DNA from: Tomocerus qinae
Taxonomy: Eukaryota > Arthropoda > Collembola > Entomobryomorpha > Tomoceridae
Direction of reading: 5' to 3'
DNA length: 64,000 bases
NCBI GenBank assembly: GCA_020055645.1
Contig: CM034546.1
Span: 89,528,001 to 89,592,000, forward strand
The notes below the pieces were generated by a model, which made no database searches, was not told the DNA's origin, and saw only the letters and a list, made by a program, of their open reading frames with translations. Shown piece after piece: positions 43,637-53,914 of this stretch. The translations under genes were made by a program, and so were the position numbers. Every line of letters starts with the position of its first letter. Within the stretch, counting starts at the first letter, position 1.

Positions 43637-44870
43637 ACTTTACGAGACATAATAAACTATGCAATTGGTGTTGTTAACTCATCATGAGAATCATTTTCAT
43701 TTTGTAATTTTCGTAAAGACTAGGAGAGGGTACCTTTTGTCGTTTTCCATATAGTGAATCAATATTTGAATAATATTGACCTGTTGTCAGTTTTGTGCCA
43801 TTGGTCATTTCAACTGTATTACAGTGCTGTGATGATTCTCGCACCGGGTAATAGTTTTCGGCTAGTCACCGTCATTCAATATTATTATCATGAGAATCAT
43901 TTTCATTTGGTAACTTTCAGTAAAGATTAGGAGGGGTCCTCTTTAGTCGTTTATCATAATGAATCATTATTTGAATTATGTTGACCTGTAATCAGTTTTG
44001 TGCCATTCGTCATTTCCACTTTATTACTGTGCTGTGATGATAATCGCACCGGGTAATAGTTTTCGTTAGTCACCGTCATTCAATATTATATTTTCAATTT
44101 CAACAAATTGCTTTACGAGACATAATAAATTATGCAATTGTGGCTGTTGACTCTATTATGAGAATCATTTTCATTCTGTAATTTTCAGTAAAGACTAGGA
44201 GGGAGCATTTTAGTCGTTTATCATAGTGAATCATTATATTTGAATTATGTTGACCTGTAATCAGTTTTGTGCCATTCGTCATTTCAACTTTATTACTGTG
44301 CTGTGATGATATTCGCGGGTAATAGTTTTCGTTAGTCACCGTCATTCAATATTATATTTTCAATTTCAACAAGTTACTTTACGAGACATAATAAACTATG
44401 CAATTGTGGCTATTGACTCTATTATGAGAATCATTTTCATTTTGTAATTTTCAGTGAAGACTAGGAGGGAGCATCTTTAGTCGTTTATCATAGTGAATCA
44501 TTATTTGAATTATGCTGACCTGTAATCAGTTTTGTGCCATTCGTTATTTCAACTTTATTACTGTGCTTTGGAGACACTCGCACCGGCGTTATTCACTGTC
44601 ATTCAATATTAACTGTTTTTCAATTTTTAAAAATTACTTTACGAGACTTTGTGAATTATACAATTGTGGTTTGTTGATTCTATCATTCGGATCATTTTCA
44701 TTTTGTATTTTTCGTAAAGTAAAGACTAGGTGAGGGCACCTTTGCCGTCATTGCCGTTTATGACTGTGAATCATTATTTGAACTATATTGACCTGTTTTT
44801 AGATTTGTGCCATCCGTCATTTCAACTTTATTATTGTGTTGGGGAGATATTCGCACCGGATAATAAACTA
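43637..44870 (+). repeat. tandem array of about 265-bp units, five copies
   Basis: CTTTACGAGACATAATAAACTATG and CATTATGAGAATCATTTTCATTTTG mark copies near 43637, 43880 (shortened), 44110, 44379 and 44637. Similarity fades to the right through about 45500. Non-coding satellite. Confidence 0.85.
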
Positions 44871-45821
44871 GGAGAGGATGTAATAATTGTCGTTTATTAC
44901 TGTTAAACTATATCAGTAGTTTCAATGCTTACATTGAAACTGTAGTGTTCAGGTCAGCAATGTGGTACAATAATTAAAAAACGTTTTTAATTTATATTCT
45001 GAGATTTATGACATACCTATCCGTGTTTTGTGATTCTGAACAGCCAGGCTGAATCTGACATTATGTTCTACACTCCGTTGAAACCGAATTCTCAATTAAT
45101 TACTGCATTTACAAGTTGAAAGATATATTTCAATTAGAGAACCTACCTATTGATCTTTTTTTAGTTTTACACCATTTGTCATTTAATCTTTTTTACTGTG
45201 CTCTGGAGATACCGGCACCAGATAGTATTGTCGTTTGTCGCTGCTTCAATATTAGCGTTTTCAATTTCTGTATTGAAAATGTTAAGTGTGCAGGTCATTT
45301 ATAGAAATGGTACTACTGTTTGCGAATTCTCTTTCTCACAAGAATCATGTTAATATTGTGGATAAAATTACCATCTTTATTTTTTAATACTCGTAATTGA
45401 ATACCATTTTCGTTTGTCACTGTGATTCAATACTAATGTATTTCCAATTACTGCATTGAAACAGTTTGTTGAGGTCACCTATTGAAATATCATGTAGGTA
45501 CTGTACAAAGATCATTTTTATTTTCTTTTACCGATGCTTATTTACAGCGCTTACCACGATTTATTAATGTTTATTTGTATTGTGACTGTTGGTGAAGAGC
45601 GGTGATTGTTTTTACTAACTATCACCGATTTCGATTCGTGTAATTGAAGGGCCTATCTTGTCACTTGAATAAAGCTGAACTCTTAACTGAGAAAATCATC
45701 CTTGGTTTGGCGAGAAAATCAAGATTTTTGGCCGTTTTGACCACTAGCCATTTCAGCCATTTTAGCCCCCTGGCTGGTCAAAATAATTTTTTGCTGGCTA
45801 ACATAGAACACTGCTGAGATA

Positions 45822-46508
45822 AGAAAGAGTACGTTTTAAGACAAAATGTTTTATTTTACTGAATATTTCAAAGTTTATAACAGCGAAAATAAAAATAAAA
45901 TAGCATAGTATTTGCTGTTCCCATTCCATTTGCTAACAATGTAGACAATGTACAGTACTCGAGTATAAACCACTATTTAACATGTCCCCATTTCCGAAAT
46001 ATTTATCCCTACCTAGGTTAAAGGTTAAATGTAAATTTTACATTTAAGGAAAAACGATACAATAATGTTATTTGAGCTGCATCATTATAATGATTTCTTC
46101 GCAAAATTATTAATAATATTATATATATATTTATAATACAACCACGAAGTCGGACATGCGCGTAATATTTCCGTATGTGTATCTGTGTCGGTATTCGTGT
46201 AGGTTGCATTTTGACATGTGCGGTGGTGACCAATTTTGTAATTCTGTGTACTGTGTGTGGTCAGTTAAGTCTCCTACGACTTACAACAAGGTGCAAAATA
46301 TTTCATAACAGCATTAGTGCATGCATTCTGTATGCAAATTTTTCCAGATTTCAGTGCTCTCAAGGATCCCATTGTTTCATGTGCGAAGTTTATAATTGGT
46401 CCATTTACATTGAATTATCATATTTCTCAATTTTGCAACCAACAGTTTAATTGAAAATAGAAAGAGACAAAATATGTTCTAGATATTTGGAAACTCCAAA
46501 ATTAGAAC
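45822..46508. other. spacer, nothing recognised
   Basis: AT-rich sequence between two transposons. One 91-codon + strand frame (46175-46450) has no recognisable motif and is taken as chance. Confidence 0.5.
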
Positions 46509-46510
46509 TA

Positions 46511-47635
46511 CCGTATTAATCGATTTAGTTCCCCAGGGGAACTCCCATTTGGAGACCATGTTTTGGTCAAAAATATTCTTATAGTTCCCCACATGGGGAA
46601 TAATTATGATATGGGGAACTATATTTCGAAGGGCAAATTCAAAAAATTCAATGTCAAATTTTTGTATTATTTCATAGCAAAATTAAACTGTAAATATTTA
46701 TAGTGAATGAGCATATTAGTAGGAATTTAGATTTCAACGTCGTCGTCAGAGGATAGAACGTCCATAGGTTCGGTTAGATCAAAATCCATTTCTTCGTCAT
46801 CATCGTCATCCTTTTTTAAAAACTTTATCACTTTTTAGCCTTTTTTACAATCACAGTGATAAAAATGCATATCATGGTAAAAATGCTAAATTATTGAGAA
46901 TACTTAGCAGAGATACTCAATCGACACATTAAAATAAGTTTTCATGCTCTAATTTCTCTAAAATATTTCTAATTAAGATTTATGACTTATATTTGAATGT
47001 TCACTGAAAGTAGTGAAACAGTCATTTAAACGATATTATTAGTTTGGTATACAGCCAACTTTCATTTAATTAGAAAAAGTACTCATTTAATTTTAAACAT
47101 AATTATTCAATAACTTAGTAAGGATGATTTTGTCCCAATTAGTTGACACTTTCTTGGATTAATTAACATACATTAACTTGGGCAGTCAATTTAGGGCAAC
47201 AATCGTCAGCTGCAGACGGCATTTTATGTATTAGTGTTAAATTTTATTCAAAACTCTACGTAATTTAAATAAAACTATTTTTTACCATTTCTTACCAATT
47301 ATATCATTTACCACCAATGTTTAGGTGGTGGTGATAACATTAAATACCATAAAAAACCACTTACCAATCATAAGGGGTAAATAGTATTTTGTACACTGGC
47401 TGGCACGTATGCATTGACTGGGTACACAGATGCACTGGGTAAGGCCAGATTCACTGATTTGATTTGTATAATAATATTTTATGGTTCTTATGCCTTCAAT
47501 TTAGGATTTTAGGGTGGGGAACTATTTCGATATGGGGAACTAAACATTTGGAGAGCCATATTTTCCCAAATTTATTCATTTAGTTCCCCAACTGGGGAAT
47601 TATTGCGATATGGGGAACTAAATCGATTAATACGG
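46511..47635. mobile_element. TA-flanked DNA transposon with GTTCCCC/GGGGAAC hairpins (pogo/Tigger-like?)
   Basis: Inverted ends CCGTATTAATCGATTTAGTTCCCC and complement, flanked by TA on each side (46509-46510, 47636-47637). About 100 bp at each end carries repeated GTTCCCC...GGGGAAC pairs, each able to form a hairpin. On the - strand near the left end is the acidic C-terminal tail of an ORF. A TA duplication plus an acidic tail fits the pogo/Tigger branch of Tc1/mariner. That assignment is an inference. Confidence 0.75.
46727..46834 (-). pseudogene. acidic C-terminal tail of a lost transposase
   Basis: Reads ...VIKFLKKDDDDDEEMDFD then LTEPMDVLSSDDDVEI and a stop. Bounded upstream by an in-frame stop. 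Acidic tails of this sort end many pogo/CENP-B-type transposases. Too short for a firm call. Confidence 0.4.
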
Positions 47636-47637
47636 TA

Positions 47638-48584
47638 AGTGGAATATTGTCTGTAAATATTCAATTTTTACACGACAATATAATTTACAACATTTTTGTC
47701 TCCTTTTTAGCTCGCATTCAGTCAAAGTGAAAATTTGGCATTAAATACACATTAAAAAGTTCAATGGCGTTTCCTTTAAATTGTTAGTAAGATATTTTAA
47801 TCTGCTTCTACCAAATTTGAGATTTTATAATAAAGGAAATAAAACCAAAAAATCCCTATTAGAGGACGGAAAAATTCTATTTTGGATTTATATTCAATTT
47901 TATAGTCAAATTTACATTTTCTAATATCTTTTTAAATTAAGGACGCTCATCACAGTTGGTTGCTAACGAAATAAACATAATTTCCAAAATTTATTGCCGA
48001 AATATGCCTCAATTGAGATAAATCCCCGAAAAATGACGAACATGCAATTCCTATTCCAAGGGATAAATCGTAGCCATTGACGATGACACTTGAATTGCAA
48101 TTTCACTACATAAAGGTGGAAAAATAAATTTCAGGCCGGTTTTGCGAAAGTTGATATTAATGTTTTTCTCATTTGCATTAGAAGTCAATCTCCCTTAAAA
48201 CAATGGTATAACATGAGCTGAGTGTATTAAAAGTCAGTTAACATTATTGTATCAACTCCCAAGAAAAGGCCTAACCAAATGCATAAAGTTCAGTGCAAAA
48301 TTTTTGAAAATGACAGACGGAGATCCCAGCTTTGTAAAGTACTTACTGTGGACCTATAGTTGAAAAGTGAGTCAGTCCTCAGTCCTGTCACATGTGTGTG
48401 GGGGCTAAATTTGGTTTTGGCTATGACTTATGTAAAGTTATTTTATGGCGTCCCTGAACCTTTTTGCAGTCGAATAATCTATTCCACGACATTTTAACAT
48501 GAATATATCTCAGGAGCATATAAAGCCTTAGACATCATTAGTTAGACATCTGACACCGACCCTTAGTTTACGTAGAAAAAGTTT
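47638..48584. other. spacer, nothing recognised
   Basis: AT-rich, no ORF, no repeat arms seen. Confidence 0.5.
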
Positions 48585-49273
48585 GTGTTGGAATGCATGG
48601 GATGTCCAAGTGATTTTAGAATTTCGGTTTCAAGCTTTGACAGCCAAAAGTACTTCATTAAACATGATTTTTCAGAAATATAAATCTTTTTTAAAATGGG
48701 CCGTTTAGAAATTACCACGCGCTGAAATTTTCGCGGAGGTCATTTGACATGATAGCTCCGAAGCTACTCATCCGATTTGCGTCACAATAGACAGGCAGGA
48801 ACATTTTCTAGACATTAGTTTCATAACGTTTCAAAAATTATTATTTTCAAAAATAGTTTGGTAAAACAGTTGTTATTTTTAAGTATATTTTGGAAAATTG
48901 GCCAGAGTATTCTTTACCAAGGTGTGGTACTAATAGAAATTTTGGGAGCTACGAGAGTTTTGCTTCAATGCTGAAAGAAAGATTTATTTTTAAAATAAAT
49001 CCTTTTTGAAGACTTTTATGAAACATTTATGAAAGACGCTAGTCTAGAAAATGTTCGTATCTGCCTGTCCATTTTGACACGAATCGGATGAGTAGCTTCG
49101 GAGCTGTCATACCGACCGACCTCTGCGAAAATTTCAGCGTGCGATAATTTCTAAACGGTGCATTTTGAAAAAAGTAAATCTAATTTCTAAAAAATCATAT
49201 TTTTAGCTGCCCAAGTTTAAAACCGAAATTCGAAAATGACTTGGACACTGTCCATCTCATAATATTCTAACAC
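48585..49273. repeat. fold-back element, about 690 bp
   Basis: Arms of about 245 bp (48585-48830 and 49030-49273) begin GTGTTGGAAT / GTGTTAGAAT. They share AAACCGAAATTC, GCTCCGAAGCTACTCATCCGAT and CAGGCAG-ACATTTTCTAGAC with many mismatches. It is followed by a CGGACAGAC tail near 49327. Confidence 0.75.
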
Positions 49274-49400
49274 TTACCTCAACCTGAATAGATCAGTTGT
49301 TGATTGGGTTATCGTTTTACTTAGACGGACACGACGGACAGACATATTGGACATTCCTATTTAGCAGTTCGTGCCACTTAATAATAAACTTCGGCTAAAT

Positions 49401-50978
49401 CCTAGTATACCGACGCTCAACGGAATAGACCGATATATAGCTCATTCGAAAGATCTCGTCGAGTACATCACGAATATGATATTGGTTTTTGGGGCAACCC
49501 CCCAAATAAGAAAGTTATGGTCGGTTAAAGTTGAAAATATGACTATTTCGATGCCTATATTTTTAGAAAACGAAGAGTTACAAGTTCTTTAGGACATCGT
49601 TGTTTTGATCTTCATGGTGAATTTACTTGTAACTATGGCAACGTAGCTAATAACAACATGCAGGTTGGGTTTTGTAAAATTCTAAATTGCACCAACTTCT
49701 ATGTTTAAAAAAAAGCTAATTGTGACCACGTGCGTTTCAAATTTAAAAAAGTTTTGGTTTTGTAAAATTCTAAATTGCACCAACTTCTATGTTTAAAAAA
49801 ATGGTAATTGTGACCACGTTCCATGTTTAATTTTCATCAATATTAATTAGGTTTAGGCTTAAAAAAATGCTAATTGTGACCACGTCCCATGTTCGATTTT
49901 ATCAATTTTAATTAGGTTTAGGCTTCAAAAAAATGCTAATTGTGACCACGTCCCATGTTCGATTTCCATCAATTTTAATTAGGTTAGGTTTAAAAAAATG
50001 CTAATTGTGACCACGTCCTCATGTTCGATTTCCATCAATTTTAATTAGGTTAGGTTTAAAAAATGCTAATTGTGACCACGTTCCATGTTTAATTTTCATC
50101 AATATTAATTAGGTTAGGCTTTAAAAAAATGCTAATTGTGACCACGTCCCATGTTCGATTTTTTATCAATTTTAATTAGGTTTAGGCTTTAAAAAAATGA
50201 TAATTGTGACCACGTCCCATGTTCGATTTCCATCAATTTTAATTAGGTTTAGGTTTTAAAATAAATGCTAATTGTGACCACGTCCCATGTTCGATTTCCA
50301 TCAATTTTAATTAGGTTAGGTTTTAAAAAAATGCTAATTGTGACCACGTCCCATGTTCGATTTCCATCAATTTTAATTAGGTTAGGTTTTAAAAAAATGC
50401 TAATTGTGACCACGTCCCATGTTTAATTTTCATCAATTTTAATTAGGTTAGGTTTTAAAAAATGCTAATTGTGACCACGTCCCATGTTCGATTTTCATCA
50501 ATTTTAATTAGGTTTAGGCTTTAAAAAAATGCTAATTGTGACCACGTCCCATGTTCGATTTCCATCAATTTTAATTAGGTTTAGGTTTTAAAAAAATGCT
50601 AATTGTAACCGCGTGCCCTTAACTAAATCAAAAATGATGAAAATTGAAGTTAGAACAATGAAAAAATTCAAAATAGAAGATAAAGTGTAATTTAGAATTT
50701 TAAAAAAAACCAAACCTGCATGTTGTTATTAGCTACGTTGCCATAGTTACAAGTAAATTCACCATGAAGATCAAAACAACGATGTCCTAAAGAACTTGTA
50801 ACTCTTCGTTTTCTAAAAATATAGGCATCGAAATAGTCATATTTTCAACTTTAACCGACCATAACTTTCTTATTTGGGGGGTTGCCCCAAAAACCAATAC
50901 CATATTCGTGATGTACTCGACGAGATCTTTCGAATGAGCTATATATCGGTCTATTCCGTTGAGCGTCGGTATACTAGG
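49401..50978. mobile_element. long-TIR element framing a 66-bp tandem array
   Basis: Arms 49401-49690 and 50688-50978 are almost identical inverted repeats with ends CCTAGTATACCGACGCTC. Between them are about 14 copies of a 62-70-bp unit containing ATGCTAATTGTGACCACGTCCCATG and ATCAATTTTAATTAGG. An open frame of about 64 codons lies in each arm (PTLNGIDRYIAHSKDLVEY...) and is conserved only because the arms are. The superfamily is unknown; AAT flanks both ends, a possible short duplication. Confidence 0.8.
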
Positions 50979-51454
50979 AATGTTCCTAAACTTCAATCAG
51001 AAACATATTTAGTTCAACAAGATCTTATGTTTAGCTTTTGATCGGGCCGAAATATATTTTCCCACCTCTGCTGTTATTTATTTCTTGGGTTACTCTATTT
51101 TGAATTTATTTTAATTTATTTTATAAAAAAGAATTGCATGTTTGTCGTTTTTCGGGGATCCATCTAAATTAATTGTTGTTCAAGCCGAAACACAATGTTA
51201 ACCTAAGATTATCTTTTAAGGGTGTGATTACTGAAGTAAAATTCTTCCTTGTGTTTAGTTGGTTAATGATTCATGATAATAATGATAATATAGTCATATT
51301 AGGTGCTCCATTGTAGCTCGCAAAGTAAAAGAATACCGAATGTGCACTCGTTGTTTAAAGTCGTATTGAAAAACGAATGTTTACTTACTAGTGTGAGAAA
51401 ATGATTCATAATAATAATAATATGACTCGGTAGGTACTCCGTTGTAGCTCGGAA

Positions 51455-51610
51455 CAGGGCCGCAGCCAGAAAAAAAATTCGGGAGGGGCACCAAGAAAAA
51501 AGAAAATTTTTGCGATTTTTTGCGATGTTAGACAAAAAATTTCTTTATTTTTCTCGATTTCGGGGGGGGGGGCACGTGCCCCGTGCCCCTCCCCCAACGC
51601 TGCGGCCCTG
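51455..51610. mobile_element. 156-bp hAT MITE, TSD GCTCGGAA
   Basis: Ends CAGGGCCGCAGC and GCTGCGGCCCTG are exact inverted repeats. GCTCGGAA flanks both sides (51447-51454, 51611-51618). It includes GGGGGGG and CCCCTCCCCC tracts. Textbook hAT MITE. Confidence 0.93.
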
Positions 51611-52031
51611 GCTCGGAAAGTCAAAGAACACCGAATGGGCCCTCAATTTAATTAATTTAATTTAATGTGCTCAATTCATAATAATATGATTCCATTGTAC
51701 TTTCCACCTTGAAAAGCCTTTGGGTGCATTCTGTGTAGGATATGTTATGAGTTGTATCGTATTTTGTAATAATTGCAAAATTTTACTAAGATCTATAAAA
51801 TATTCGTTATAGCAGTAGCCAATCAGAAGGCTGGATTTCAAAAAAATTCAGCCAATCAGAGAGCGTTTCGAGGTGCAACTCCGGCATGGCGGTACTAAGG
51901 CAATGAGATATCAACAGTACGTTTTTCGTATCTTGCATTATTTCACAGAAATTACCACTTTATAAGCAATCTCACTTCAAAATTTTTAAATCGCGCACAT
52001 TTGAAGTATCATTCTTGTCTAGTACTAAACC

Positions 52032-52235
52032 AACCCGCGGCAAATCCCCATAGAAAATCTCAAAAATGAAAAAACAATTTTGTGACGTCATCTGCAGTAC
52101 TTTTTAAATGGGAAATGCTCATTTCGAAATTCGATTTCCAACAAATCCCATTTAAAAAGTACTGCAGATGACGTAACTTTCCAATAGCAACAAAATATGA
52201 TTATTTGCCTTTCCTTCTGTATTCTAGGTTCTTTG
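52032..52235. repeat. 204-bp insert with internal palindrome, flanked by GTACTAAACC
   Basis: GTACTAAACC occurs at 52022-52031 and again at 52236-52245, and the right arm of the host element has it once. Inside, TGACGTCATCTGCAGTACTT and its complement form a hairpin (about 52083-52180). Confidence 0.7.
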
Positions 52236-52404
52236 GTACTAAACCTATTATTTGCCTTAGGCAAATAGGTCTACTCAAGGAGCAAATTATCCATGGTTAT
52301 TATAACAAATAATAAATCACAACAGATTATTTCATTTCAAAATTTTATATGATTTTCATATACATTCACAAGGGGAATATTTATTGCAACATTTGACTTC
52401 TACA

Positions 52405-53880
52405 CAGGCCTCTCATGCTAGTTGGAATATCCCTATACCTCTTGCGAGGGTCCAGATTTTGTCAGTAACACGGGGGCGGAAGAACCCGCCCGAAAAAATT
52501 GTATAAATAATTTAAGATAAAACTAGTGAAAATACAGTTATAAATTACTCTAATCAGTGTTTTTAATGCGCTTATGCATCAAAATTTTGAAATTCGATGT
52601 AACATTGCCATTCGCGCGCTATAGAAGCGCAACAGTAGCGCAAATGTTAGCATAATCATATTTGAACAAAATTTTGGATTTTGGGGTAATTAAATGCGCT
52701 GATTACAGATAAAATACTCAAATAAGAGTTAACTTTAGCTTTCGCGCTCTATAGCAGCGCACTGTTAGCGCAAAAGTCAAGTTTGTCAGATTTATCTAAA
52801 TTTTGGATTTTGGGGTAATTAAATGCGCTGATTACAGATAAAATACTCAAATAAGAGTTAACTTTAGCTTTCGCGCTCTATAGCGCGCACTGTTAGCGCA
52901 AAAGTCAAGTTTGTCAAATTCAATCTAAATTTTGGATTTTGGGGTAATTAAATGCGCTGATTACGGATAAAATACTCAAATAAGAGTTAACTTTAGCTTT
53001 CGCGCTCTATAGCAGCGCACTGTTAGCGCAAAAGCTAAGTTTGTCAGATTAAATCCAAATTTTGGATTTTGGGGTAATTAAATGCGCTGATTACAAATAA
53101 AATAATCAAATAAGAGTTAACTTTAGCTTTCGCGCCCTATACCAGCGCAATGTTAGCGCAAAATTCAAGTTTGTCAGATTCAATAGAAATTTTGGATTTT
53201 GGGGTAATTAAATGTGCTGATTACGCCAATGCACTGTCATGGTGCGCGAAAGGTAAGGTTTAATATAATTTGAGTATTTTACCTTAATCAGCGCATTTAA
53301 TTACCCCAAAATCCAAAATTTAGATTGAATTTGACAAACTTGACTTTTGCGCTAACATTGCGCTGGTATAGGGCGCGAAAGCTAAAGTAAACTCTTATTT
53401 GAGTATTTTATCCGTAATCAGCGCATTTAATTACCCCAAATTATCAAGTTTGGGTCTAATCTGTGAAACTTGACTTTTGCGCGGCCAATGCGCTGCTATG
53501 GTGCGCGAAAAGTAATGTTTAATATAATTTGAGTATTTTATCCGTAATCAGCGCATTTAATTTAGATTACCAAGTTTGGGTCTAATTCTGTGAAACTTGA
53601 CTTTGCGCATGATGCGCTGCAATGGTGCGCGATAGGTAAGGTTTAATATAATTTGAGTATTTTATCCGTAATCAGCGCATTTAATTACCCCAAATTACCA
53701 AGTTTGGGTCTAATCTGTGAAACTTGGTCAAAACTTTTTGAAATTTTTTGAATATTCGAAAAAGAAGTTAAAAATGTCATGACAAACGGAGTTACAAACA
53801 GTTCAGTGTTTACAAGTGACGCCCGAAAAAACAACCCTCGCAAGCGGTATAGGAATATTCCAACTAGCATGAGAGGCCTG
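52405..53880. mobile_element. hAT-type element of tandem units, direct then inverted, TSD CTTCTACA
   Basis: The TIR CAGGCCTCTCATGCTAGTTGG continues to over 30 bp and is mirrored at 53880. CTTCTACA flanks both sides (52397-52404, 53881-53888). The interior has five direct ~130-bp units (TGGGGTAATTAAATGCGCTGATTAC near 52683, 52811, 52940, 53070, 53200) and then four inverted ones. Each unit also has a GCGCT...AGCGC pair. No transposase. The host element's right arm shows the empty site. Confidence 0.9.
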
Positions 53881-53914
53881 CTTCTACATTACAGTCGTTT
53901 GATATCAGTATATA

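Larger units (their letters stand above)
41087..45813. mobile_element. 4.7-kb hAT-type element packed with satellites, TSD CYGAGATA
   Basis: It starts CAGTGTTCAGTGGCCAGCC and ends, reversed, CAGTGTTCTATGTTAGCCAGC. Flanks CCGAGATA (41079-41086) and CTGAGATA (45814-45821) agree at 7 of 8 bases. An 8-bp duplication and CAGTGTTC ends are typical of hAT. GGCTAAAATGG occurs in both subterminal regions in opposite senses. The interior holds a further inverted-repeat element and two tandem arrays, and no hAT transposase. Confidence 0.75.

Noticed and set aside
49371-50996. Two ORFs encoding the same ~64-residue peptide on opposite strands
   Set aside because: Each lies in one arm of the inverted repeat, so the conservation follows from arm identity and not from coding selection.
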